21,909 nucleotides of DNA from DASSFZ01 sp036514635 (GTDB lineage: Bacteria; Chloroflexota; Anaerolineae; Fen-1058): NCBI GenBank assembly GCA_036514635.1, contig DATBWU010000316.1, forward strand, positions 1 to 21,909, read 5' to 3'. Each line of letters starts with the position of its first letter. Position 1 is the stretch's first letter. Positions 7,997 through 15,500 of the stretch are shown piece after piece. The translations under genes were made by a program, and so were the position numbers. The notes beneath the pieces were generated by a model that worked only from the letters and a program-made list of their open reading frames with translations, was not told the origin of the DNA and searched no databases.

Positions 7997-8542
7997 ATGT
8001 CTGTCGATCAGAGTGCCTTCAAGCGAGTGATGCGCCGCTGGGCGAGTGGCGTGACGATCGTGACGACGCGGGCTGGCCGTGAAGTGTACGGGTTGACCGT
8101 GTCGGGTTTCGGAGGCATTTCACTCGATCCGGCGCTGGTGATGGTCTCGATCGGTCACGACCAGCGCAGTCACGATAAGATCCGCGAGGGTGGTGTGTAT
8201 GCCGTGAATATCCTTCACGCCGATCAGGTGGCCCTGTCCGATCGGTTCGCGAGCCGGGATCCGGAGATCGCCGATCGATTCGCGGGAGTTGCCTGTCGCA
8301 CGGTGGTCAGCGGTGCGCCCGTCTTAGACGACTGCCTGGCCTGGTTCGATTGTCGCGTCGTGGCCGAGCACGTGGTCGGGGATCATACGCTCTTCATCGG
8401 CGACGTGCTGGCCGGAGACGTCGCCCGCCAGGCACAGCCGCTTGTCTATTCCAATCGTGGCTATTATCGACTCGATGGACTCGCTTTACTGGAAACGCTT
8501 GCCCCGCGACAGATTTCAGATGTGAGTCCTGAAACGCGATGA
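7997..8542 (+). CDS. Flavin reductase-like, FMN-binding split-barrel protein
   Basis: 181 residues. The N-terminus FKRVMRRWASGVTIVTT, then YGLTVSGFGGISLDPALVMVSI and HDKIREGGVYAVNIL, is characteristic of the flavin reductase domain family (as in HpaC, the small component of two-component monooxygenases). Such proteins reduce free FMN/FAD with NAD(P)H or bind flavin. The middle LSDRFASRDPEIADRF and the end HTLFIGDVLAG...PLVYSNRGYY also fit. In most relatives the flavin loop reads TVSSFTSVSLDPP; here SGFGG replaces it, so the cofactor pocket may differ. No monooxygenase partner is nearby, hence the true substrate is open. It has its own promoter and ends near an inverted repeat shared with the convergent Nudix gene. 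Confidence 0.88.
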   Translation: MSVDQSAFKRVMRRWASGVTIVTTRAGREVYGLTVSGFGGISLDPALVMVSIGHDQRSHDKIREGGVYAVNILHADQVALSDRFASRDPEIADRFAGVACRTVVSGAPVLDDCLAWFDCRVVAEHVVGDHTLFIGDVLAGDVARQAQPLVYSNRGYYRLDGLALLETLAPRQISDVSPETR

Positions 8543-8556
8543 GTGACATGTGACGG

Positions 8557-8601
8557 GTGAAACGTAAAACGTAATTGCGGACTTCACGTCTTACGTTTCA
8601 C
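8557..8601. terminator. Inverted repeat between convergent genes (possible bidirectional terminator)
   Basis: GTGAAACGTAA (8557-8567) and its perfect 11-base complement (8591-8601) flank a 23-nt loop. The right arm includes the TAA stop of the Nudix gene (8591-8593). The loop carries further copies of the same word (AAAACGTAA). The position between two convergent genes suggests termination in both directions, though there is no U-tract. Confidence 0.5.
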
Positions 8602-9166
8602 GCTTCAGATACGGCTCGCTCCACAACAGCGCCAGTGCCGATCGGCCGTCGCGCATCTCGCCGGTACGGGCCATGCGCAATGCCTCGTCGATCGAAACAA
8701 GATGGCTCTCTAATGTCTCGGCGGCTTCGAGTGCCGGTGCGCGCGTCAGGCGCGTGTCGTGCGCAATGAAGACGTGACACTTTGAATCGGTGATGGCGAC
8801 GCCCCCGTAGAACCAGCCCAGGTACTCAAGGCGCTCCGCTTCTCCGCCGACCTCTTCCGCCAGTTCGCGGCGCGCCAGCGATTCGGGATCGCCTTCGTGG
8901 TCGAATAGCCCCCCGGCCGGCACTTCCCACACCCACTCGTCCACCGCGTAGCGATACTGCCGGATCAGCACGATCTGCCCATCGGCTGTCACGGGCACGA
9001 CCCACACCGCGCCTTTCGATTCAATGTAGGCGAAGTCGAATTCGTGCTCGTCGCGCACGCGGACGCGATCGCGCCGTAGCCTCACGACGCGATGCAAGAA
9101 CGGGTAATCGGTGCTCAGTCGCTGCCATCCAGCCGAGACGCTGTGGGGTTTATTGTGAGCGTCCAT
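8591..9166 (-). CDS. Nudix hydrolase, ADP-ribose pyrophosphatase-like
   Basis: 191 residues from ATG 9166. Family features: DFAYIESKGAVWVVPVT, the IVLIRQYRYAVDEWVWEVPAGG segment typical of ADP-ribose/nucleoside-diphosphate-sugar pyrophosphatases, then the Nudix box around residues 85-107 with the metal-binding RELAEEVG. The box is not perfect: counting back from RE, the first conserved Glu of GX5EX7REUXEEXGU is displaced by one residue (FDHEGDPE instead of DEGEDPE). The catalytic REXXEE is intact, so activity is likely. The frame is open to 9283, but that extension reads into the MITE-like element, while ATG 9166 has GAGGA at good spacing. It should hydrolyse ADP-ribose or similar compounds in the cytoplasm. 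Confidence 0.88.
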   Translation of the reverse strand: MDAHNKPHSVSAGWQRLSTDYPFLHRVVRLRRDRVRVRDEHEFDFAYIESKGAVWVVPVTADGQIVLIRQYRYAVDEWVWEVPAGGLFDHEGDPESLARRELAEEVGGEAERLEYLGWFYGGVAITDSKCHVFIAHDTRLTRAPALEAAETLESHLVSIDEALRMARTGEMRDGRSALALLWSEPYLKRET

Positions 9167-9239
9167 AAAGTCCTCGCGGTTATCAATTCGTTTGCTTCTC
9201 AAATCAATGTCGTCTACACTCTCTACCTGACTGCCATTA

Positions 9240-9413
9240 GAGCCTGTCTGAAACGGTCGCTGCGATAACCACCAAGTCACCACCCCCTGAAGGGGGCAGG
9301 CGACCCCAAGGTTTTCAAGGCTTTTCTTTGTGACTCGCCGTTTCCTGCTCTCCGTCGGAGAGCAGGCGGCGCGCTAGGCGTGGTGTCTTGGTGGTGAGTT
9401 TTCAGACAGTCTC
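9240..9413. mobile_element. MITE-like non-autonomous element with 14-bp terminal inverted repeats
   Basis: The ends are GAGCCTGTCTGAAA (9240-9253) and, on the other strand, GAGACTGTCTGAAA (9400-9413), one mismatch in 14. Both ends are flanked by TTA (9237-9239 and 9414-9416), a possible 3-bp target duplication. A second inverted pair, ACCACCAAG, lies inside (9268-9276 and 9387-9395). The centre holds a strong hairpin, CCTGCTCTCC with its complement (9344-9366), and a smaller one, CCCCCT with its complement (9284-9297). No transposase is encoded. From memory the ends resemble IS5-family (IS427/ISL2-type) ends, whose 3-bp TNA target fits; this was not checked against a database. Confidence 0.7.
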
Positions 9414-9466
9414 TTAGTTGCCTATCTGAAGCCTGGTCAGTTGAACGCAGACCCAAGAAGGAGCGT

Positions 9467-9964
9467 ATGTATCCTCGGCGGATCGCAATCGTCATGGCTG
9501 TGACTCTATCGGGTTTTCTGTTACTGGTGTGGGGCTACGCGCCGGCGTCCACGAACCCACTTGACTCACCTTTGACGCCGACGCCTTGTCCCCTGGCTAC
9601 TCCTGAGCTCTTAGCCGTGGAACCGGTCACCTCGCCGACGCGCTCGTTGTCGCAAGTGGTCACGGTGCGCATCGGAAACGGCGAAGCAGTGACGGTTACG
9701 ACTGTGTCGGGTGTCTTCACCACCGCTGGAAGTTTCGATGTGTATAGCACCCCGGCTTTTGTCACGGTGGCGTTGCTCACCGATACGACGCATCCGCTTC
9801 AAGTCAGCGCCCGGGTGAGGACGGTGTTCCACGAGGGCTGCCAGTACGGCGGCTACACCCTGGGGACCAGCCGCGACAAGCTCGGCGCGCCGCTGATCAT
9901 TGTGCAGGTGGGAAAGGACACCTTCTTGCCCATGATCCTCACGAACGCACCGTCTGCGCCATGA
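9467..9964 (+). CDS. Short exported protein with C-terminal FLPMIL motif, function unknown
   Basis: 165 residues. A strong ribosome binding site (AAGGAG, 3 nt spacer) fixes the start. Residues about 5-27 are a signal peptide or membrane anchor (IAIVMAVTLSGFLLLVWGYA). A Pro/Thr-rich linker (about 28-60) leads to a beta-rich domain (about 62-150) with SQVVTVRIGNGEAVTVTT and HPLQVSARVRTVFHEG. The C-terminus reads VGKDTFLPMILTNA. Secreted Chloroflexota proteins often carry similar FLPL(V/I) motifs near an end; that comparison is from memory. I do not recognise the family. It is a lone plus-strand gene between the MITE-like element and the convergent agmatinase gene, 7 nt away. Confidence 0.75.
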   Translation: MYPRRIAIVMAVTLSGFLLLVWGYAPASTNPLDSPLTPTPCPLATPELLAVEPVTSPTRSLSQVVTVRIGNGEAVTVTTVSGVFTTAGSFDVYSTPAFVTVALLTDTTHPLQVSARVRTVFHEGCQYGGYTLGTSRDKLGAPLIIVQVGKDTFLPMILTNAPSAP

Positions 9965-9971
9965 GCGAAGG

Positions 9972-10907
9972 TTAATCGCCTCTCGCCTTGTCTAACGCGA
10001 ACAGCGACAGGAACTCGAAGGCCAGATTCGCCGCCAGGATCGAGGTGATGTCGCCGTGGTCGTACGGCGGCGAGACTTCGACCACATCGAAACCGATCAG
10101 ATTCAGCCCCCGTAAGCCGCGCACCAGTTGCAGCATTTGATACGACGTGAACCCGCCGACTTCCGGTGTGCCCGTTCCGGGCGCGAAGGCCGGGTCTACC
10201 GCGTCGATGTCCAGCGAGACGTACACTCGCTTGCCGGCGGCTTTGGATTGAATCTCGCTCAAGACCGCCGACAAGCCGATCGACACAGCTTCGTCGATCG
10301 TGATGACCCGCGCGCCGAGCTCGCGCGCCTCTTGCACATCCGTCGCGCCGGAGGTCGGCCCACGGATGCCGACCTGGACGTAAGCACCGGTGTCAATCAA
10401 GCCTTCTTCGATCGCGCGGCGAAACGGCGTGCCGTGCGAGTAGGGCCGGTCCCCGAACTCGTTCTGCCACGTGTCGGGGTGTGCATCGAAATGAACGACG
10501 GCGAGCGGGCCAAAGTGTTTGGCGTGCGCGCGCAGCAGTGCGAGCGTGATCGAATGGTCGCCGCCCAGTGCCAGACAGGTCACACCGGCGTCGAGGATCG
10601 CGCCGACCTCGCGCTCGATGTTGCTGTAGGTGTCTTCGATATCGACGGGGATGATGTCCACGTCGCCGTAATCGACAATGCGCAGCGCCTCGAACGGCGC
10701 GACGCCGAGCACGTTGTTGTAGCCCCACAGCAGCAGTGAAGCCTCGCGAATCTTGCGCGGGCCGAAGCGTGCCCCGCTGCGGTGCGACGTGCCGCTATCG
10801 AACGGCACGCCGACGACCGCGACGTCCATGCCGGTCAGATCGCGCGTATGAGGCCGGCGCGCGAACGTGGTGATGCCCATGAAGGGTTGGGGGTCGGGGT
10901 GGGTCAT
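9972..10907 (-). CDS. speB: Agmatinase / ureohydrolase-family enzyme
   Basis: 311 residues. All binuclear Mn ligands of the arginase/agmatinase family are present: His118 (GGDHS), Asp141, His143 and Asp145 (HFDAHPDTW), Asp233 and Asp235 (SLDIDAVDP). PAFAPGTGTPEVGG and Glu277 (FDVVEVSPPYD) complete the active site. The overall layout fits agmatinase, which hydrolyses agmatine to putrescine and urea; guanidinobutyrase and related enzymes are alternatives that sequence alone cannot exclude. The N-terminus MTHPDPQPFMGITTF is plausible, although the ribosome binding site is weak. The 8-bp repeat array begins 35 bases upstream. A spermidine-synthase-like gene lies two genes away, so a polyamine context is possible. 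Confidence 0.88.
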   Translation of the reverse strand: MTHPDPQPFMGITTFARRPHTRDLTGMDVAVVGVPFDSGTSHRSGARFGPRKIREASLLLWGYNNVLGVAPFEALRIVDYGDVDIIPVDIEDTYSNIEREVGAILDAGVTCLALGGDHSITLALLRAHAKHFGPLAVVHFDAHPDTWQNEFGDRPYSHGTPFRRAIEEGLIDTGAYVQVGIRGPTSGATDVQEARELGARVITIDEAVSIGLSAVLSEIQSKAAGKRVYVSLDIDAVDPAFAPGTGTPEVGGFTSYQMLQLVRGLRGLNLIGFDVVEVSPPYDHGDITSILAANLAFEFLSLFALDKARGD

Positions 10908-10941
10908 GGGGTGTTTTTCCAGACAGAAGATGTCTCTTGTA

Positions 10942-11053
10942 GAATCAGCGAATCAGCGAATCAGCGAATCAGCGAATCAGCGAATCAGCGAATCAGCGAA
11001 TCAACGAATCAACGAATCGGCGAATCAACGAATCGGCGAATCGGCGAATCAAC
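10942..11053. repeat. Tandem array, 14 units of 8 bp (GAATCAGC type)
   Basis: Exactly 14 consecutive 8-bp units: seven GAATCAGC, then a mix of GAATCAAC and GAATCGGC. Variant units cluster at the right end, next to the S23-family gene. The last unit supplies that gene's TGA stop (11049-11051). The array is the reverse complement in kind of the array at 11470-11541, so the two enclose the gene as a large inverted repeat. Confidence 0.97.
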
Positions 11054-11459
11054 GGGATAGGCGGCGCTGTTTCTGAGTATCGATCTCGGTGACCAGGAGG
11101 CTTATAACTTCGTCGACAAGTGTGAAGCGGTGGTTGAGAACCTCAGCGGTGAGGAGGTGGCGACCTCGGTGATACCAGCCTTTGGTCTCGCGCGCCGAGC
11201 CGAGTGCGACACGCAGGAAGTACTGGCGCTCTTTGCCGAAGCCGCGACCGTGACCCTCCTCCATATTTGCGCTGATCGACCCGGCGCTGCTGATCAATTG
11301 CTCTGCAATCTTTCGCCCGCGAGCGTCGTGCATCATCGTGCCGCAGTCTTCCCATGCCAGATCGAACAAGAACAGCGCCTTCTGATACATCAGCGATTTC
11401 CAAATCGGTTCGGCTTTGATCCGCTCGTGCACACCCGCCAGCCAATCTTCGTACTTCAT
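11049..11459 (-). CDS. Four-helix-bundle protein (23S rRNA intervening-sequence / S23 family)
   Basis: 136 residues from ATG 11459, with GGGAGGAAC directly upstream. Residues about 57-100 carry the family signature: SSAGSISANMEEGHGRG followed by RQYFLRVALGSARE, matching the S(I/V)xxNIAEGxGR...F...A.GS..E pattern of S23/IVP and related four-helix-bundle proteins. The N-terminal helix (WLAGVHERI) and the C-terminal helix rich in Leu/Val complete the bundle. Relatives are encoded inside 23S rRNA intervening sequences, but most members lie elsewhere and have no known biochemical role; the fold is also used by Avd of diversity-generating retroelements. A longer frame open to 12143 only reads through the repeat array and the neighbouring gene, so I reject it. 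The gene fills the space between two inverted 8-bp repeat arrays; its stop codon lies inside one and its ribosome binding site abuts the other. Confidence 0.88.
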   Translation of the reverse strand: MKYEDWLAGVHERIKAEPIWKSLMYQKALFLFDLAWEDCGTMMHDARGRKIAEQLISSAGSISANMEEGHGRGFGKERQYFLRVALGSARETKGWYHRGRHLLTAEVLNHRFTLVDEVISLLVTEIDTQKQRRLSR

Positions 11460-11469
11460 CGTTCCTCCC

Positions 11470-11541
11470 GCTGATTCGCTGACTCGTTGACTCGCTGACT
11501 CGCTGACTCGCTGACTCGTTGACTCGCTGACTCGTTGACTC
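11470..11541. repeat. Tandem array, 9 units of 8 bp (GCTGACTC type)
   Basis: Nine consecutive units: GCTGATTC, then GCTGACTC (five) and GTTGACTC (three) interspersed. It lies immediately upstream of the S23-family ribosome binding site and opposite in orientation to the array at 10942-11053. Pairing of the two types is complete apart from one G-U per unit. The last GTTGACTC provides the -35 box of the plus-strand promoter. Confidence 0.97.
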
Positions 11542-11563
11542 ACGCCACGCCGCGCATTATACT
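11535..11563 (+). promoter_or_regulatory. Sigma70-type promoter, -35 box from the repeat array, leaderless gene
   Basis: TTGACT (11535-11540) lies in the last repeat unit; a 17-nt spacer leads to TATACT (11558-11563). Each box matches five of six consensus bases. The expected start of transcription is about 11570-11571, which is the A of ATG 11571, and no Shine-Dalgarno is present. The message is therefore probably leaderless. Confidence 0.6.
11556..11561 (-). promoter_or_regulatory. Candidate -10 box for the S23-family gene
   Basis: The minus strand reads a perfect TATAAT (GAGTATAATG) overlapping the divergent TATACT. The -35 region is weak (TCGAAT at 17 nt). A transcript from here would start near 11549 and carry the whole 9-unit array as its 5' leader. 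Confidence 0.4.
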
Positions 11564-11570
11564 CCAGCGC

Positions 11571-12383
11571 ATGTTGCCATTCGATCCGGACTTCGACGAT
11601 GCGCGCTGGACGCTCGACTGGGCGCAGGTGCCGATCCTGCAAGTGCCGACAGGCCGGCATCCCGACGGCTACGTGGTGATCGAGCGCCGGTTGACGCAGG
11701 CGCAAATCTTCGACCGGATTTACGAGGCCGGCCAGCCGTTCCCCGTGCGCGCGCTGCTCGATCGAGCCGGCAAGTTGTGGATGTCCGACACGCCCCAAGA
11801 GCGGATGATGATGTACAACAACGCGCTGGCTTCGCACGGGCACATCCTGATCGGCGGGCTGGGACTGGCGATGTATCCGCAGTACGCGGCGCCGCGCGCC
11901 GATCGGTTCACCATCGTCGAGCAGAGCCGGGCCGTGTGTGAAATCGTCGGCCCGACACTCGATCGGGCCTTGAGGAATCGGCCACAGCCGGTCTCCTTCA
12001 AGATCATCCTGGCCGATGTCGGTGAGTTCCTGGCGACGGAACCCTCGGCTCAGTACGATACGATTTTTCTCGATACGTGGGACACGCTGGATGCAACGAA
12101 TTTGCCACAGATCAATGGATGGCGTGACCAGGCGATTGAACACCTTGCGCCGGGTGGGCGTGTCCTGCTATGGGGCTATCGCTGGATGGTGCGACTGTTC
12201 GAGGGTGCCTGCCGTCAACTGTTAAGCGTGCCGCCCGATGAACGCGAGGCGTGGCTGGCAAAATTCAATCGGCCGGAGGCAGCAACTCTGTTGCGCCCGG
12301 TTATGGATCGATTTCAGGGTCAGGCAATCGAGGATATCGAATCGGCGCTTAAGTGGTGCCGTGAATACATTGTCATGACTTAA
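11571..12383 (+). CDS. Spermidine-synthase-like / SAM-binding Rossmann-fold protein
   Basis: 270 residues from ATG 11571. The centre resembles the polyamine-synthase/methyltransferase fold: HILIGGLGLAMYP (glycine-rich motif I, about residues 80-92), FTIVEQS (acidic strand 2 end), then FKIILADVGEFL and YDTIFLDTWDTLDA (motif post-I and IV), and LAPGGRVLLWGYRW. True spermidine synthases carry GGGDGG; here it is GGLGLA, so aminopropyl transfer is uncertain and a methyltransferase-like role is equally possible. The N-terminal 70 residues (VPTGRHPDGYVVIERRLTQ) form a separate beta-rich part. A TTG codon at 11535 lies in the repeat array and in the -35 box, so the ATG is preferred. The gene converges on mfd. 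Confidence 0.65.
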   Translation: MLPFDPDFDDARWTLDWAQVPILQVPTGRHPDGYVVIERRLTQAQIFDRIYEAGQPFPVRALLDRAGKLWMSDTPQERMMMYNNALASHGHILIGGLGLAMYPQYAAPRADRFTIVEQSRAVCEIVGPTLDRALRNRPQPVSFKIILADVGEFLATEPSAQYDTIFLDTWDTLDATNLPQINGWRDQAIEHLAPGGRVLLWGYRWMVRLFEGACRQLLSVPPDEREAWLAKFNRPEAATLLRPVMDRFQGQAIEDIESALKWCREYIVMT

Positions 12384-12399
12384 CTTGAGCGGACGGCTA

Positions 12400-12477
12400 T
12401 CAACGGACTTGAAACGGACAAACGGACCAAAGCGCCCGGTTGTCAACGGACTCGAAGCGGACAAACGGACCAAAGCG
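12400..12477. repeat. Two 35-bp direct repeats rich in CGGACAAACGGACCAAAGCG
   Basis: 12400-12434 and 12443-12477 match at 33 of 35 bases, with a 43-bp period. The block continues with inverted pieces (GTCCGTTTCAACCC, GTCCGCTTAA) up to the mfd stop codon. It fills the gap between two convergent genes. The GC-rich inverted parts could terminate transcription. Confidence 0.85.
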
Positions 12478-12507
12478 GACGGCGTCCGTTTCAACCCGCT
12501 TGTCCGC

Positions 12508-15500
12508 TTAATATCCGTTGATGACCATTTCTTCCAGCACTTTCGTCAGCGCCTCTCGCCAGCCAATAATGTTCTCTTTCAGCGGCAGGTTGATCTGTCG
12601 CCGCGCGACCTGAGCGATGCCGCCGATGCGCCGCTGAAGACTGTAGCGGTCGGTGTGTTCTAACGCATCGGAGTGAACGACGAGCATCGCGCGCTCGCGG
12701 TCGCGCATGATCGATTTGACCTGCGCCCGCGCCGCCAGCACCTTCAGTCGCAACTGGAACAGCAGGTTGTGCACCGGCTTGGGCGGCGGGCCGAAGCGGT
12801 CGGTCAATTCCTTTTCCAGCTCCTCGATTTCTTTCAACGCGGCGAGAGTGCCCATGCGTCGATACAATTGCAGGCGCAGCTTGTCGTTTGGCACGTACTC
12901 TTCCGGCAGATAGGCTTGCAGCGGCAGGTCGAGCGTGACGCCGGTTATCGACGGCGGCGGCGGCTCGCTCCCGTCGCGCAGCGCTTTCATCTCGACGACC
13001 GCGCGCTGCAACAGCTTGGTATACAGGTCGAAGCCGACTGCGCTGATCTGCCCGCTCTGCCGCACGCCCAGGATGTCGCCCGCGCCGCGAATCTCCAGGT
13101 CGCGCATCGCGATCGAATAGCCCATGCCCAGCTCGCTTGCTTCGCGGATCGTGTCGAGCCGGCGGCGCGCGTCTTCGGTCAGCGGCGTGTGGGGATCGTG
13201 CAGGAAGTAAGCATACGCGCGCTGCGCCCCGCGCCCGACGCGCCCGCGCAGCTGGTACAACTGCGCCAGCCCGAAGTGATCGCTGCGATCGACGATCAGC
13301 GTGTTGGCGTTGGGAATATCCAGCCCGCTCTCGATAATCGAGGTGCACAACAACACGTCGATCTCGCGGTTGACGAATTGGACCATCACCTGCTCAAGGC
13401 CCGCCTCGTCCATCTGGCCGTGCGCGATGCCGATGCGCGCTTCGGGCACGATCGCCCTCAACCGCTTTTCGACCTGCTCGATGCCCAGCACGCGGTTGTG
13501 GACGAAGTACACCTGCCCGCCGCGATCTAGCTCGCGCAGGATCGCCTGTCGCACGAGTGGGTCGTCGTATTCGCCGACGTAAGTCGCCACCGGCAAGCGC
13601 TCTTCCGGCGGCGTATCGATGGTGCTGATGTCGCGCACGCCGGTCAGGCTCATGTACAGCGTGCGCGGGATCGGCGTCGCCGTCATCGTCAGCACATCGA
13701 CCTCGGTGCGCAGGCGCTTCAGTTGCTCCTTGTGCGCCACGCCGAAGCGCTGCTCCTCGTCGATGATCAACAGGCCGAGGTCTTTGAAGAACACGTCCTT
13801 CTGCAGCAGCCGGTGCGTGCCGATGATGATATCGATTGGCCCTTCGCGCAGGCGATTGAGAATCTCGTCTTGCTCTTTGGGCGACTTAAAGCGCGACAAC
13901 ATCTCGGCGATCGTCGGGAAGGGAGCCAGCCGCGCCGAGAAGGTGTTGTAGTGCTGCTGCGCCAGGACGGTCGTCGGGACGAGCACGGCAACCTGCTTGC
14001 CGTCTTGCACGGCTTTGAACGCCGCGCGCAGCGCGACTTCGGTCTTGCCGTAACCCACGTCGCCGCAGATGAGGCGATCCATCGGGCGCGGCTTCTCCAT
14101 GTCGGCCTTCACGTCTTGGATCGCGCGTAGTTGATCTTCGGTCTCGACGTAGGGGAACGAGGCTTCCAGCTCGGCTTGCCACGGCGTGTCGGGGCCGAAA
14201 GCGAAACCGGGCGCAAGCTCGCGCGCCGCGTAGAGTTCCAGGAGCTCCTTCGCGACTTCAATCGCCGCCTGTTGCGCGTGCTCGCGCACCTGTGACCAAT
14301 CCGCCGTGCCGAGCCGATTGATGGCCGGTGCATGATCACTCGCGCCGATGTACTTGCTCAGTCGATCGGCCTGGTGGATCGGAACGTACAGCTTGTCACT
14401 GCCCGCGTAGGCGACTTGCAGGAACTCGCCCTCGATGCCGTCGAGCGTGAGCTTGACCAGTCCCTGGAAGATGCCGATACCGTGATCGACGTGAACGACG
14501 TAGTCACCGGGCTGGATGTCGGCGAAGAATTGTTCGGGCGTGATAGCGCGGAGCCGCACTCGTTTCCGAGGCTGCGGGCGCGCCCAACCGAAGATTTCGC
14601 CGTCGGTGATGACGTGCAGAGACCAGAGCGGCTCGTTGGATAGTTGGCTGGTTGGATAACGGACGCCGTGCAGCGCCCAGCCGTCGTCGAGCGCGCCGTG
14701 GACGAAGATCAGCGATCGAGGTTCGGGGGGTAGGTCGAGATCGGTGATGGGAGGTCGCAGGTGATCGCGCTCGGCCCACACTTCGGCCAGTCGCTGCGCC
14801 TGCCGGCTGACGACGATGGCGCAATCGCCGATCTGCCGCAGCTGCGCGACGTGATCCAGGAACGGCTTGAGTTGGCCGCCGAAGCGAGGCCCCGGTGAAA
14901 AGGAAAGTCCCGTGGTCTTGTGGTCTTGTAATCGCGTTGGCGGTTCGTCGGCAGATTCTTCCTCGTCCAGCGAGGAGGTTTCACTCAACGAGGCGACACT
15001 GCGTTGTGCGAGACTTTCCCGCCATTCGTCCCAGGTGACGTAGGGGATGGGAAAATCGGGCGGCAGCGTGCCGGCGTCTTCCGCGCTGTGCCGCAGCTCG
15101 ACGGCTTGCTCTTCCAGGTCGCTCCATGCATCGCCGATCTCGCCCGCATCGTCGAGGATGATGAGTGTGCTGGGCGGAAGGTAGTCGAGCAGCGTGGCCG
15201 GCTGCGGGTAGAGGCAGGGCAGATAGAACTCGACGCCCCGGAACGGCGCGCCTTCCGCGAGCAGGCGGCGATCTTTTTCAAACTGCGCTTCGAGATCATC
15301 GGGCAAACGGCTCAAGTCCCAGGCGCGCAGCCGCTCGGCCACCTGCGGCCCATAGCGGGCCAGCGCCTCGCTGGCGGGTGGGATGGTCAGCGTGTCGAGC
15401 GCATCGCGTGAGCGCTGCGTGGCCGGATCGAACTTGCGCAGCGATTCGATCTCGTCGCCGAACAACTCGATCCGAACCGGGGCGGATGACGACAGCGGCC

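Noticed and set aside
9167..9283. N-terminal extension of the Nudix protein by 39 residues
   Set aside because: It reads into the MITE-like element and lacks a ribosome binding site, whereas ATG 9166 has GAGGA.
11049..11459. Diversity-generating retroelement accessory protein (Avd)
   Set aside because: The fold is related, but there is no reverse transcriptase and no template/variable repeat pair in the window; the NMEEGHGRG signature fits the S23-type group better.
10942..11541. CRISPR array
   Set aside because: Units are 8 bp and contiguous, without spacers; no cas genes are present.
11049..12143. A 364-codon frame extending the S23-family protein at its N-terminus
   Set aside because: The extra 228 codons are antisense to the spermidine-synthase-like gene and then translate the repeat array; the inner ATG has a good ribosome binding site and matches the family start.
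15004..15411. Plus-strand open frames opposite mfd (also 12673-13530, 13723-14130)
   Set aside because: Antisense shadows of a high-GC gene; no motifs and no start signals.
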